Under the pieces are notes generated by a model. The model saw only the letters and a list, made by a program, of their open reading frames with translations, searched no databases and was not told the origin of the DNA. 64,000 bases of DNA, taken from the NCBI GenBank assembly GCA_025093985.1, contig JACAAK010000001.1:1426001-1490000 (forward strand), written 5' to 3'. Positions 54,735-64,000 of this stretch are shown piece after piece; position 1 is the first letter of the stretch; the number at the start of each line of letters is the position of its first letter. Source of the stretch: Calvatia gigantea. Lineage: Eukaryota > Basidiomycota > Agaricomycetes > Agaricales > Lycoperdaceae. The position numbers were made by a program, and so were the translations under genes.

Positions 54735-56017
54735 CGGGAGTAGAACAGAAATAGGAATCAGATGTAGGATGGATGGTTGGGACTATATACCTTGAGAAAG
54801 GAGAGACCTAGTCACAGGTGTAACGGAGTATTGGCCGAAAGTGTACGAAAATCGAGGTGCAAACACAGCCAAGATGACAGAAATGTGTTTCCTTCTATCA
54901 TTAGGGCGACTGACGTTGCCAACAGCCGATCGGATCTCGACCCGACGAAAAGGAAGATGGGGTGAAAATTCACACAGCCTGGCACAAGCCGCCCGAACTT
55001 GAACTGAAGCTCCGGCGTTCTCCAACCGTTTCAAAAAAAAAAAAAAAAGAAAGTGGGTGACAGTCGCTCCGTCGCTTAGGTCGGTTTCCAGCTGATGCAA
55101 CCATGATGATGCTCGATTCACAGGGTCCTTGCGTTACGTTCCCATCACCTTCCAGTTTGGTCGTTTCCCGCTTCAGCCAACAAACCTGCTCTACGCCAGT
55201 GGTAAGCTCGAAATTTAGTCGTTTTCCCAGGGAATGAATGCCCAGGACAGCCCAGCCCACCCTTGAATCGATCTGCTATCCCATCAGTTTTCAGGTCCAC
55301 CATAGTCTGCTGTGTTATTATGCTCCGATTTACTCTGGCCTGCTGGGTGCACAACCGCCCCCCCCCCCCCCCAACCCGGCTGACTAACTCGTTCGGCCAA
55401 CTTGAGCGCGTTCGAGTTGGTTCGGCACCGCACTGGATCACTCGCAGGATGCATTGGCAAGTGTGGTTCAAAGGACCCAAGCTGGAGTTGTCCTGGCGTG
55501 AGATAAACTACCAGCAGATCGCACATGGCTCCTCTGATTCACCGCGGCATTCCTCGCCAGATGCCGTGTTCTAGCCCAGCCCGTCAGACTGGCACTAGCA
55601 GTCGATTCAGTCCCTTCAAGTCGCCTCACAACGTGAGGAGCATATCGGCCCAGCTCTTGACTCCGCCTAGGGCGGCTCACGTCTTTCACCTTTCACTTCG
55701 ATCAGGAACAAAATATCACGGGCTCAATGAATTGTTGTTATTTGATAGCCACTTGATTGATTAGCCTGAGTTTGTATTCGACAGTCTTCGTTCCCAACTC
55801 AGAACACCCACCCCCACACCACCTATCCTGGCTCAGAAAGAAACCCCCACGAGGTTGTTGTACTCGTGCCGCACCGAATCGGGACAAGAAGCGCCTTCTT
55901 GATCATGTCAGGATCTGCTTTGGGACAGGATCACAGAAACCGCTTGAACAACAATCACATCCAGCCCCAGATCACGATATTGGTCTCTAGGGGTCAGGAA
56001 GCCAGTCTCAATTTGGG
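54735..56017. other. Intergenic, about 1.3 kb, with A16 and C15 homopolymers
   Basis: No gene recognised. Contains a run of 16 A at 55033-55048 and 15 C at 55358-55372; both are places where read errors are likely. Covers the promoter of the Zn2Cys6 factor and the 3' side of the transporter gene. Confidence 0.45.
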
Positions 56018-58145
56018 TCATGTTTGATCTCTTGCCCACATCCTTTCCAGCTCTATCGACTCGCGTGCAACAATGACACCCGCCTCCTCCAATCTGGCAT
56101 CACTGACCGATGGTTCCTTGTTGCTATAAGGCTTCCACCTGAATTTAGACGACCGGATGCTGCGTAATTCATCGGCGTCCTCGTCACCGTCATCGGCTGA
56201 AAATAGCACCTGCGATTCCCCATTCCTCGACATTATCTACACGTCCAGAACACGTCAGCTTCTCCGGCTTCCAAAAAATCAAGCAGTAGCACTGACCACC
56301 TCTCTAAATTCATCATCATCATTTCTTTCAGAAGCTAGACCAATGTCTTCTTCAGCAACGGGCCTAGTCTCCCCCTCGGTGAAATCAACGTCGTCGTCGT
56401 CGTCGTCTGTAACTGGGTTACCGTGGACATCCAAGGGGACGTTTGAATCTAAGGATTTGTGATATTTATGGAATGTGAACAGCGCGATGCCTGGCCACGT
56501 TGTTTCAGCACACAATTATCCGGGTCTACGTTACAACTCACCGCAAACGGTGGTGGAGACACCGATAATATTTAACGGCGTCAGCTGGTCTCCGAATATC
56601 CATGATGATACGGATATGGTCGTGACTTCCTTTGCAATACCGGCTATTGACATTGGAACAACCCCAGTGCGCTGAAGGATGCTATAAAAGATATATTTTT
56701 AGAAAAAGCCATGTAAGGAGAATATAACTCATACTAGAATTCGCTCAAGACCATGCAGAATGCGATAATCCCGGGTGCGCTCAGGAAAAAAAGCGTTTCA
56801 AGTATTTTTGAGAAGCCCGAAAAGAACTTGCTTTGAAACAGGTTCACCCAGTCTTCGGTTGCCAAGCTAGTGATAGCCAAAGAAACCCCCATGATTGGCG
56901 CCAACCAGTAAATGGTCGCAGCAGGGTTGTCAAATCCCATTTTTTTATTCTTTAACATTATTTGCGTGAGACTCCAACGCAGACCCCCCAAAGCACTTGC
57001 ACTGATCACGAGTAGAAATCCATCCAAGATGAAATGTGTTTCCGTTGCGACCATGAGCAGGACACCGGAGAAAATCAGGAAGATGACAGCCACGAGTCTC
57101 CAGGAAAATGTCTCCAAACGCAACAGGAATGCGAACAGGAGCACAAATATCAGGGACGATGATTTACACATAGCTAGGCGCAATGTGGCATTAGCAGGAC
57201 CTCATCTATATCCCGAAAATTACATACTGTAGAATGAGAGAGTGATAGTCTTCAGTGATAGATTCGATAGACCGATATCTAGGCTCGTAGCAACTGCCGT
57301 CGGAACCGCCTTTTTGCTAAAAACAATTCAGTCAGTATGAGTACCGCAGCAATACTACAATAAATTGAATGCGGTTGGAGCCAAGACAACTTTGTTTCAT
57401 GCCAAGTCACGTCAATGCATCACCGCCGAGGAGTATGGTGGATAATAACGGGAGGCAGGTTCATCGAAAGCCTATGCCGTTAGTTCGCACAACCAGATTG
57501 CGGCAAAGAAGATTGCGGCCACTGCCATTTCCAGGTAGACAATACGGCATCTGCCAACACTCCGCAGCAGCGCCTGCGACTGTCGGGAGATTCGGCAAGG
57601 ATGAAGGTCAGCAGTTGTACGATAATGCACCAGATTGTTGTCCAACGTGGAGTCGCCTGGTGGCTTCGCATCAAAAACACAGCCGAGTAAGTTAACTCAC
57701 CCATAGTCTGCACGCGTGGGCACTCGAGCTGGTCGGAAATGAGCTGGCCACGTGAAGCGGAGGATTGCAGCAAGAGTAAATTGCATAAACATGTGCATAG
57801 TGGTCACAAAGAGGGGGGCAGGGAACGCGTAGCGAGTCGTTGAGAACATCCATTTGTTGTACACAGAGAGGATTGTGGCAAAAAAAAACCTATACCAAAA
57901 GTTCCAGTCAAACACCCAATATGCAAACAGTCATGCGAAGACACCTACCAGCATAGGATATATGATGCGTTAATTATTGCGTTCCGCCACCACAAACGCT
58001 TTTTCTCTTCTATGTTCGCAAGGTGAATATTTCCTGCGCGGTGATCATGTGTGTTCAATGTGGGCTCTAGGAAAGGTTCTTCTTCCTGAGAAAAACGGGT
58101 ATTGAATGGATTTCCTGGAATATTAGAGTAGCGGTGTTGAGCCAT
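56018..58145 (-). CDS. Triose-phosphate/nucleotide-sugar transporter family protein, SLC35C2-like
   Basis: A Golgi or ER membrane antiporter of the drug/metabolite superfamily with about ten TM helices. The cytosolic N-terminus is MAQHRYSNIPGNPF and the first helices include FFFATILSVYNKWMFSTTRY (the conserved NK motif) and LFVTTMHMFMQFTLAAIL. After an intron of roughly 370 bp come KKAVPTAVATSLDIGLSNLS, ITLSFYTMCKSSSLIFVLLF, LGGLRWSLTQIMLKNKKMGF (very like SLC35C2) and NPAATIYWLAPIMG. Later exons give VVPMSIAGIAKEVTTISVSS and DQLTPLNIIGVSTTV. An acidic C-terminal tail (DDDDDDVDF) comes from a GTC-rich trinucleotide run near 56390-56408. It ends MWARDQT at 56018. In animals SLC35C2 influences fucosylation; the fungal substrate is not known. 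Confidence 0.85.
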
Positions 58146-58806
58146 GGTCCATTACGCATCAGGTGTTTAGAATGTGAGTTGACACGCAGGAAGTGCCAGG
58201 TGTAACGATCACAAGTGAGTCTGACGCCCATCTTTTTCCCACCTCGGCTTGTTAACAAGTCAAATAAGCATGAATTTAAATTTTCACACTGTCTGATCCT
58301 CGCCACTGGAAAATTTGAAAGCCTTGGAATGAGTTTAAAACGTTCACGCATAAGCCTGGTGTAAGCTTTGACAGATTGTACGACACTCATTCATAAGCGT
58401 GTTGCGCTAAGTTCGACAACAAACCTCTCCTCGCCCTGTGGTCAACGGGAAATCTCGACAACCCTCTGTTGATAGATTCGCAGATGCATAACATACCCTA
58501 CTTTTTTCCCATTAACCCACTCTGGAGTCCGATAAAACTACCACTCAACCGCCCAGGGACACTAGACCTTGGTAGCTTTTACGACTGGGCAGGCATCAAG
58601 CCGTCAGAATTATCACACGTCCCGCCATTACCGAAAGATATCCGCGGAAATATAAACACGAACAAGGCATCTTTATATTGCTGTCGTCATCGCAGTATCT
58701 TGATCTCCCGTTTCAAGTTTCGCGGAAGCGGAGTCAATGGCTGTCGCACTGTTGAGATGTGTTGGGTGTCGCCTGCCATACCAGCATTAATTGTACCTAT
58801 CGTAAA
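58146..58806. other. Intergenic, 660 bp
   Basis: Upstream region of the transporter and 3' side of MED31, both on the minus strand. A plus-strand frame at 58469-58843 overlaps the MED31 3' exon antisense and is not supported. Confidence 0.4.
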
Positions 58807-59217
58807 TCACGCAATCGGGAATGCCCACCACGTCCGCCAGTGATCGAATTGTTTCTGGTGTAGGAACTCTCTGAAGTAATCGTCTTTCTTCATCTCAGAT
58901 CGAAAACGAGCATGTTGCAAGAGCTCGAGGTGATGGAGAGCGTGCGGATAACTGACATCGTATATAAGTGCCGGCTTGGAGACCCAAAACAGCTAAACAT
59001 ACTGAATGAACCGAGCATAGTCCTTTCCTTTCCAGTACAGAAGATACTCCAGGAAATTGACAAAAGCCGGCTGGTCCAAAATATTTTGTTGAGCCAGGGA
59101 CTGAAGGTAGAAGGGGTTCGCCAGGGACTGAACAAACTCTAGCTCAAGCTCAAATCGCGCACGGTTTGCAGCCTTTTGTTCATCGGTGGGGGCAGATTGG
59201 GTGCTTGAGCTGTTCAT
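58807..59217 (-). CDS. MED31: Mediator subunit 31 (Soh1), 119 aa
   Basis: A small conserved subunit of the Mediator middle module that links activators to RNA polymerase II. Exons 59217-59003 and 58951-58807 give 360 nt in phase with a 51-bp intron (gtatgt to tcag). The family signature is complete: [80 protein letters not shown] and DHWRTW. The length matches MED31 in other eukaryotes. It is divergently paired with the deubiquitinase gene across 184 bp, so they probably share a promoter region. Confidence 0.95.
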
Positions 59218-59401
59218 ACGGGCTGCAGTACGGAAGATGAATTAACGTCAACATTTACAAATTGAATGGCAATTGACAAATAAAGCAACACATGGTAACA
59301 AAATGTATCGCGCTTCAGGTCCTCATCTGCACACACCTCATTTATCACAATTTCACGGCTGCGAATTTACTTGCCTAGAACCACATACCCAGGAGGTAAA
59401 A
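59218..59401. promoter_or_regulatory. Divergent promoter between MED31 and UCH37-type gene
   Basis: Only 184 bp separate the two ATGs on opposite strands. No coding potential. A bidirectional promoter is inferred from the arrangement alone. Confidence 0.5.
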
Positions 59402-60591
59402 ATGTCCGGCGATGACGATTCAAGCGGTTGGCAACTGACAGAATCTGATCCTGGGGTCTTCACGTACCTGCTCCCCTTTTTCGTGCATCCTCTTTATCTG
59501 ACAACCCACTCAGGGAACTATTGAAAACGCTCGGGGTACCACTGATTGTAGACGACTTATACTCTCTTGATGCAGAATCATTAGCCGTTCTTCAACCTCT
59601 CCATGCATTGATCTTTCTCTTCAAATGGGTACCAACAACCTCAACAAGTACCTCGGGGAGCTCTAGGGGAGAGTACGATCCTGAATTTCCTGGTTTTTTC
59701 GCGCACCAGGTCGTTAACAATGCCTGTGCGACCTTAGCTGTCATGAATGCCCTTGGCAATATTCCCGATCTTGCTAGTGGTCCCCAGCTGCGGGAACTCC
59801 TGTCTTTCGCATATGAGCTAGATCCACAAACGCGTGGACTCGCCATCACTAGCTCGGATTGGTTGAGGGAAGCTCACAATAACCTATCGCCCCCGAACAC
59901 CTTCTCATTAGATGGCTTGGGGCTGTCCAAGAAAAGCGAAGACGCTTATCACTTCATTGTCTATCTTCCCTTTATGGGAGCTTTGTATGAGCTTGATGGT
60001 CTCAAGCCTCTTCCTGTTCGACATGGTCGTTACGAAGAAAGTGGAGAAGGCTGGCTCGCGAAAGCGCGGTGAGTTCCACGCATTTTTCTTGTTGGTTTGT
60101 GCTCAATACACCGTGGTGATCAGCGAAGTGATTGAGGCTCGAATAAATACGTATCCCGTTGGCTCGGTATATAATTCCCATCGTCACTATGGACCCTATT
60201 CTTATGAGATATCTAGCTTGAATTCAGTCTACTCGCCTTTAAGAGATGACCCCCTTCTCTCCCTCCAATCGCAACTCGAGAAATATCAGACGTCAGGTGA
60301 CGCTGTAAAACTCGCAGAGACAGATTGTAGCCGTGAGCAACGAGAATAATAAGCGGGAACGGTGGGCCGTAAGTCTCCCATCTTTCAGACACCAGCGTAA
60401 TCACTCTGACGCACACAACTCAGTTCGAAAACAGCCTTCGACGACATAACCATGTCGGTTTAACTCATGCGCTGCTCGTGGCGCTCGCAAAGGCCAACCT
60501 TTTAGAGAAAGCTCAAACGGGCGCCCGAAAAGTGATGCAAGAAAGAATAGAAAAACGTCAGGCGAAAGGCATGGATATGGACGATGATTAG
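59402..60591 (+). CDS. Ubiquitin carboxyl-terminal hydrolase, UCHL5/UCH37 type (peptidase C12)
   Basis: Cysteine protease that removes ubiquitin, in many eukaryotes on the 26S proteasome or INO80. The first exon is 59402-59463 and the second starts at 59514, joining SDPGVFT to ELLKTLGVPLIVDDLYSLD. The oxyanion region is PLHALIFLFKW. The catalytic Cys is in VNNACATLAVMNAL, His in DAYHFIVYLPFMGALYELDG and Asp in YELDGL. The C-terminal extension has the helical UCH37 features EVIEARI, LEKYQTSGDAVKLAE and RWAFENSLRRHNHVGLTHAL, ending KRQAKGMDMDDD, which fits the proteasome-binding ULD tail. One or two introns near 60.07-60.25 kb and one at 60.37 kb are needed; the middle ones are placed approximately. 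Confidence 0.88.
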
Positions 60592-63436
60592 ACTATCAGA
60601 TACTCCTCAATTGAAATGTCCATCATATAGTTGTAGTGCGAATTTCTGGCACGAGCCGGTTCAGTATATTAATATTGTTTTTGAAGTACGCCGAGCATTT
60701 GTGTGACTCAAGAAGTCCTGAGATCATGGTGCCGCATACTGATGTGGGTGCATTCATTCCGCAGGGCCCGAAAGATTGGGTAAGCAGGCCCCTATCTCTT
60801 GCGCTATTCAACGATACTTTCCCTCAAAGAATTTGGAAACGGTGGGATCTATCTCGATGCCTGGGACAAGGGTCTGGCTAAATAAGCAAATCGCTTTAGC
60901 AAGGATTATTGACATTCGATCCTGGTTTGTTTGACATATGAAATGGATTACACACTACCTTTCAATCACGTCACATCCGCCCATCATTCAAATTCATGTG
61001 GAAGCCAATTCGATGTTTCATCAATCGGAATCATCCACCCGCGCCCCGGCCATTCAACGAGGCCATTTGGTAAATCTTGGTTTCAAGGTCGATGCCGCAA
61101 GTTATCTCTCTTCTCGCGAATGCCGCAAGAACAACATGATACCGTGGGTTAAAAGTGCCCTGAACCCAGTGTGTTCCTGTGGAATCCTGTTCAACATAAA
61201 GGATGAACAGTAAGGACATACTCGTGGGACAGAATCTCCGTGAATCGGGGAGGTGGAGGACAATCGGTCAGCCAGTTACCGGTCACTTGCGGCCCATAAC
61301 TCGTGTGTGGTTAGAGAACCCCAAGTGTCGTCCAAAAATAGTCCTGACATTATTCGGGTCAGAGAACAGAGCGGTGAATTATGTGCGTGCAACAGCAAAC
61401 CGACCAAGCGCGAAACGAGATGAGCAAGCCTGCCTATGCTTGAACGGCTTTTCCTCCGACTCGGCACTTCCGCGTGCGGCGACCGAACCGAATGTGCCGT
61501 GGAGAATATAATAGCCTTGCAGAAGTGATAGGCTTCCTTACTCAGGTTTATTAGGCTGGCACCACGTGTGTTTCTGGGAATTCGATCGTCGCGTTTTCTT
61601 GATGGCTTACGGAAAGTTTACTGATGACATCCATATTGTCGTTGAGGCTTAGATTATTGGCACCTAGCAAGGGGTGATGGACTTATCAACAAGAAGACGA
61701 CAGTCCTGGGTGGGATCTAGTTCGTTTAACCAGGACCCTTGAGATTGCACCAAAATAGGGTACAACTCGAGGCCATGGCTGATGTCTCTACTTTTAGTTC
61801 TTCGGCATTTTTTGCGGAGAATATTATGGGGTGAATTCTATCCATCACATTAAGCAGTTGGGCACGTTGGTGGGAATTGGCATCCAAGTTACGAAGAGCG
61901 GCAAGTTTCATTACGTTCTGATTCGCTTGTGCTCGTCTTCGATCCGCTGATTTGCGAGAGCTGCGCTGCGGAGGTTTGTTGGACAGATCAAGGCCTCGCA
62001 CGGTTCGGACCCCAATATACACTTTCGTAGCGTTCGGCTCGGGTGATAAGAACGACAAATAACATGAGTTAATAATGCAGCCTGAGGTTTGTTAGTTATA
62101 AGTATTCCGCAATCCTGAGTTGGAATGATGCAAGGCTAAGAAAAGATACCAGGACACTTCGGACGAGCTGGGTAGAAGAAAGGGCGTCAGGGAGAGTTCA
62201 GATCCTCGTGCCTTACCAAGCGTCTGTCTATTCTGTACTGCGCTTCCGTCCTTCCTCGGCCTATTTGAATCTCCTAGTGGACTACGCCATGTGGTCGTGG
62301 TCGGCGTTAGGAGCGCAGTTGTCGCACAAAACTGGACTTCATAGGGAGTTACTGCCCGTTGCGCGTTTGGAGGGGCGCTTGGGGCAGACTCCGACGAAAG
62401 CTCAAGGTACTGGAAAAGTAGAAAGTGGGTCAGTCAAAAATCGAATCCCTCGGCACACCACCACCTCTTGATGCTCTTCCTCAAGTAACACCAAAGAAAT
62501 GATTTGAGTGCTGGCCTCACGTCCGCAGGTTGCGGGCTGACGCCGTATCAATGAATCCATATTCATTGCCATACTTACTGGAGGAAGGAGCTTGATGGCC
62601 TTCGCGTGCCTCCATTATTGGTAGGCCACCTATCGTTTGTTAAAGCTGTGTCATTCGGGGAACGTTGGGGCGATAAGGGGGCGGTGGAAGCAGCTGTGAA
62701 GCAGTCTGCCTTGGAGCTTTGTACAAAAAGGTCTGAACGGGTGAAGTCCCAGAGATTGGGGGCATGGAGTGTGCTGAAGGTGTCGCATGCAGTCAAAGTT
62801 TCAACCTTGGTTCTCGGATTTTAGACGCGTATTGGGCGCCGAATTCATAACACGGATGATTTACATGGGCCTAACTGGGCTCATGGCAACGGTGGTTCTC
62901 GCTCGCTCCGTTAGAAATGAGACTTGGTACCACCGGTGCACACTTGTCCATTGCGACGACAGAGGCATCGTTTTTGGAGCTGGGTTCTGGTAGTTTGAGC
63001 TGCTTCGGCGACCTTGAAGAAGGTAAGTTTCTCTAATACCGCCCAAGACACACCCGTGGGCCGGGAGAAAGTTAAACGTATGAAATCGCGTGTTTCCGGG
63101 TCGAGGTTCGCAAAAACTTATGAGGCGGTGGCGAGGTCCATTAACGGGGACGGCGGCAGGGATGTAGTTAAGTGTATCGTCGAAAGGGAGTTCTAATCAT
63201 TAACCGCATATGTGCATGATAACTACTATTCTGGGTTAGCGTAGTGCCTCGAGATGGAAGTGGTCGTGTTGGGTGTCGCAGACGCTCGCAAGTCTTCGCA
63301 ACCACCCTCGCCTTTTTTTTTTTGTACTTGTGGCAAACCTTCAAGACGTCAGCATTTCTATTCAACCCTGTAAAAGGACCCCGTGCCTTGCAATCAGTCA
63401 CGGTTTACACCCCTCGTGTTGACCTAGAACACCTCA
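60592..63436. other. Gene-poor segment, 2.85 kb, nothing confidently assigned
   Basis: A minus-strand frame at 61726-62058 has a basic, helical middle (SSRKSADRRRAQANQNVMKL) but lacks a usable upstream ATG. Plus-strand frames at 60938-61213, 62208-62471 and 62606-62993 show no motif. No terminal repeats or RNA gene were found. Decayed sequence or an unrecognised multi-exon gene are both possible. Confidence 0.35.
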
Positions 63437-64000
63437 ATGTCCACAACCACAAAGTCCGGCGAGCCTGTACGAGAGCAAAATGCGTTGCCTTCGATAACAC
63501 CTACCACGATTTCACCAGAGCCTTCCAATAGTCGGCCTTCCCCGTCGTCTAGCAGTGGAAAGTCGCGACAACACCCAACCTCACCTCCTTCACGTTCGAT
63601 TTCGCGCAACTCTTCCCGCCGTTCCACCCAGAAGTCACCAGGAAAAGGCCGCGAAGTGGATGAGGCTGCATGGGGATCAAATTTCTGGGTAACATTGGTT
63701 GATCCGCAGGTATGTGCTCGGTAGATGGTGACTTCTCAGAGAAAAGTTGACACAAGCCGTAGACACAAACGTCATTCTATGCCTGTCCATCAACCGGCGA
63801 AGTAAGCTGGGACGCTCCTGCTGGCCATTTCGTGTAATCTCACTTTCTTTGCGGAGATCTTCTAAAGCTTATCCGTGAGACAGACTACCGCCAAGTACTG
63901 AGGGTGAGTGGTGGGAGCTTAGCGATGAATCCCGCGGTGGCATACCCTACTACTATCAAACCAAGACGGGGGAGACCGTTTGGGAACGTCCTGGAGGCTT
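63437..64000 (+). CDS. WW-domain protein, 5' part only, possibly a WW-MyTH4-RhoGAP regulator
   Basis: The first exon starts MSTTTKSGEPVREQNALPSI with a Ser/Pro-rich disordered head, then AAWGSNFWVTLVDPQ. The next exons form a first WW-like repeat (TSFYACPSTGEVSWDAPAG) and a second, better WW domain (GEWWELSDESRGGIPYYYQT followed by KTGETVWERPGG). The window ends inside this domain. Tandem WW domains with this spacing at the N-terminus occur in ARHGAP39/Vilse-like RhoGAPs, which then carry MyTH4 and RhoGAP domains; that continuation lies outside the window and is inference. Introns at about 63712-63762 and 63828-63877 have standard signals. Confidence 0.75.

Noticed and set aside
57480..57773. 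Minus-strand frame within the SLC35C2-like gene as an extra exon
   Set aside because: It overlaps the preceding exon in another frame and would interrupt the conserved helix order; the region behaves as a roughly 370-bp intron.
1..64000. CRISPR arrays, rRNA genes, bacterial operons, viral insertions or a secondary-metabolite cluster
   Set aside because: No repeat-spacer pattern, rRNA signature, tightly packed same-strand genes, viral proteins or polyketide/peptide synthetase domains were found.

Overview
The window reads as nuclear DNA of a filamentous basidiomycete, most likely an agaricomycete. Genes are broken by many GT-AG introns of about 50-60 bp. Gene types seen include expanded Galpha subunits, fungal-type receptors, Zn2Cys6 regulators, an amino-acid permease and a fumarate reductase fused to cytochrome b5. 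No ribosomal RNA, convincing tRNA, CRISPR array or bacterial operon was seen. Gene models were assembled by eye from splice consensus, reading-frame phase and remembered family motifs; no database search was possible.

Layout. 0-3.4 kb: a GNAT acetyltransferase (-), then a complete Tc1/mariner element whose transposase is broken by one TGA. 3.7-8 kb: Xaa-Pro aminopeptidase (+) tail-to-tail with a Ser/Pro-rich coiled-coil protein (-). 8.3-10.7 kb: two small Ser/Gly-rich single-pass membrane proteins (-). 11.6-17.5 kb: amino-acid permease, a bacterial-type mannose-1-phosphate guanylyltransferase, a short coiled-coil protein and an orphan gene (all -). 18.5-20.9 kb: divergent Galpha A (-). 20.9-24.2 kb: no recognisable gene. 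24.2-32.1 kb: a mitochondrial LEA-like protein (-), nicotinamide riboside kinase (+), fumarate reductase-cyt b5 (+) and membrane dipeptidase (+). 32.4-35.2 kb: divergent Galpha B (-) with a 230-bp MITE upstream. 35.7-37.3 kb: Vts1/Smaug-type SAM protein (-). 40.2-45.6 kb: small TM protein (-), HAD phosphatase (+) and a C2H2+Zn2Cys6 regulator (+). 47.1-51.8 kb: a cAMP-receptor-like GPCR and a second seven-TM protein (-). 53.3-54.7 kb: a short Zn2Cys6 factor (-). 56-60.6 kb: SLC35C2-like transporter (-), MED31 (-) and UCH37-type deubiquitinase (+). 63.4 kb to the end: the 5' part of a WW-domain protein (+).

How the genes fit together. Most are single-copy housekeeping functions with no shared pathway. 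The exception is signalling: two Galpha proteins of about 475-490 residues, both without the usual switch II glutamine, lie within 33 kb of a GPCR and another seven-TM protein. The bacterial-looking ManC is the best transfer candidate.

Quality warning. Several otherwise well-conserved genes need single-base frame corrections, and every one is compatible with one extra base. That points to insertion-type assembly errors at least as much as to pseudogenes.
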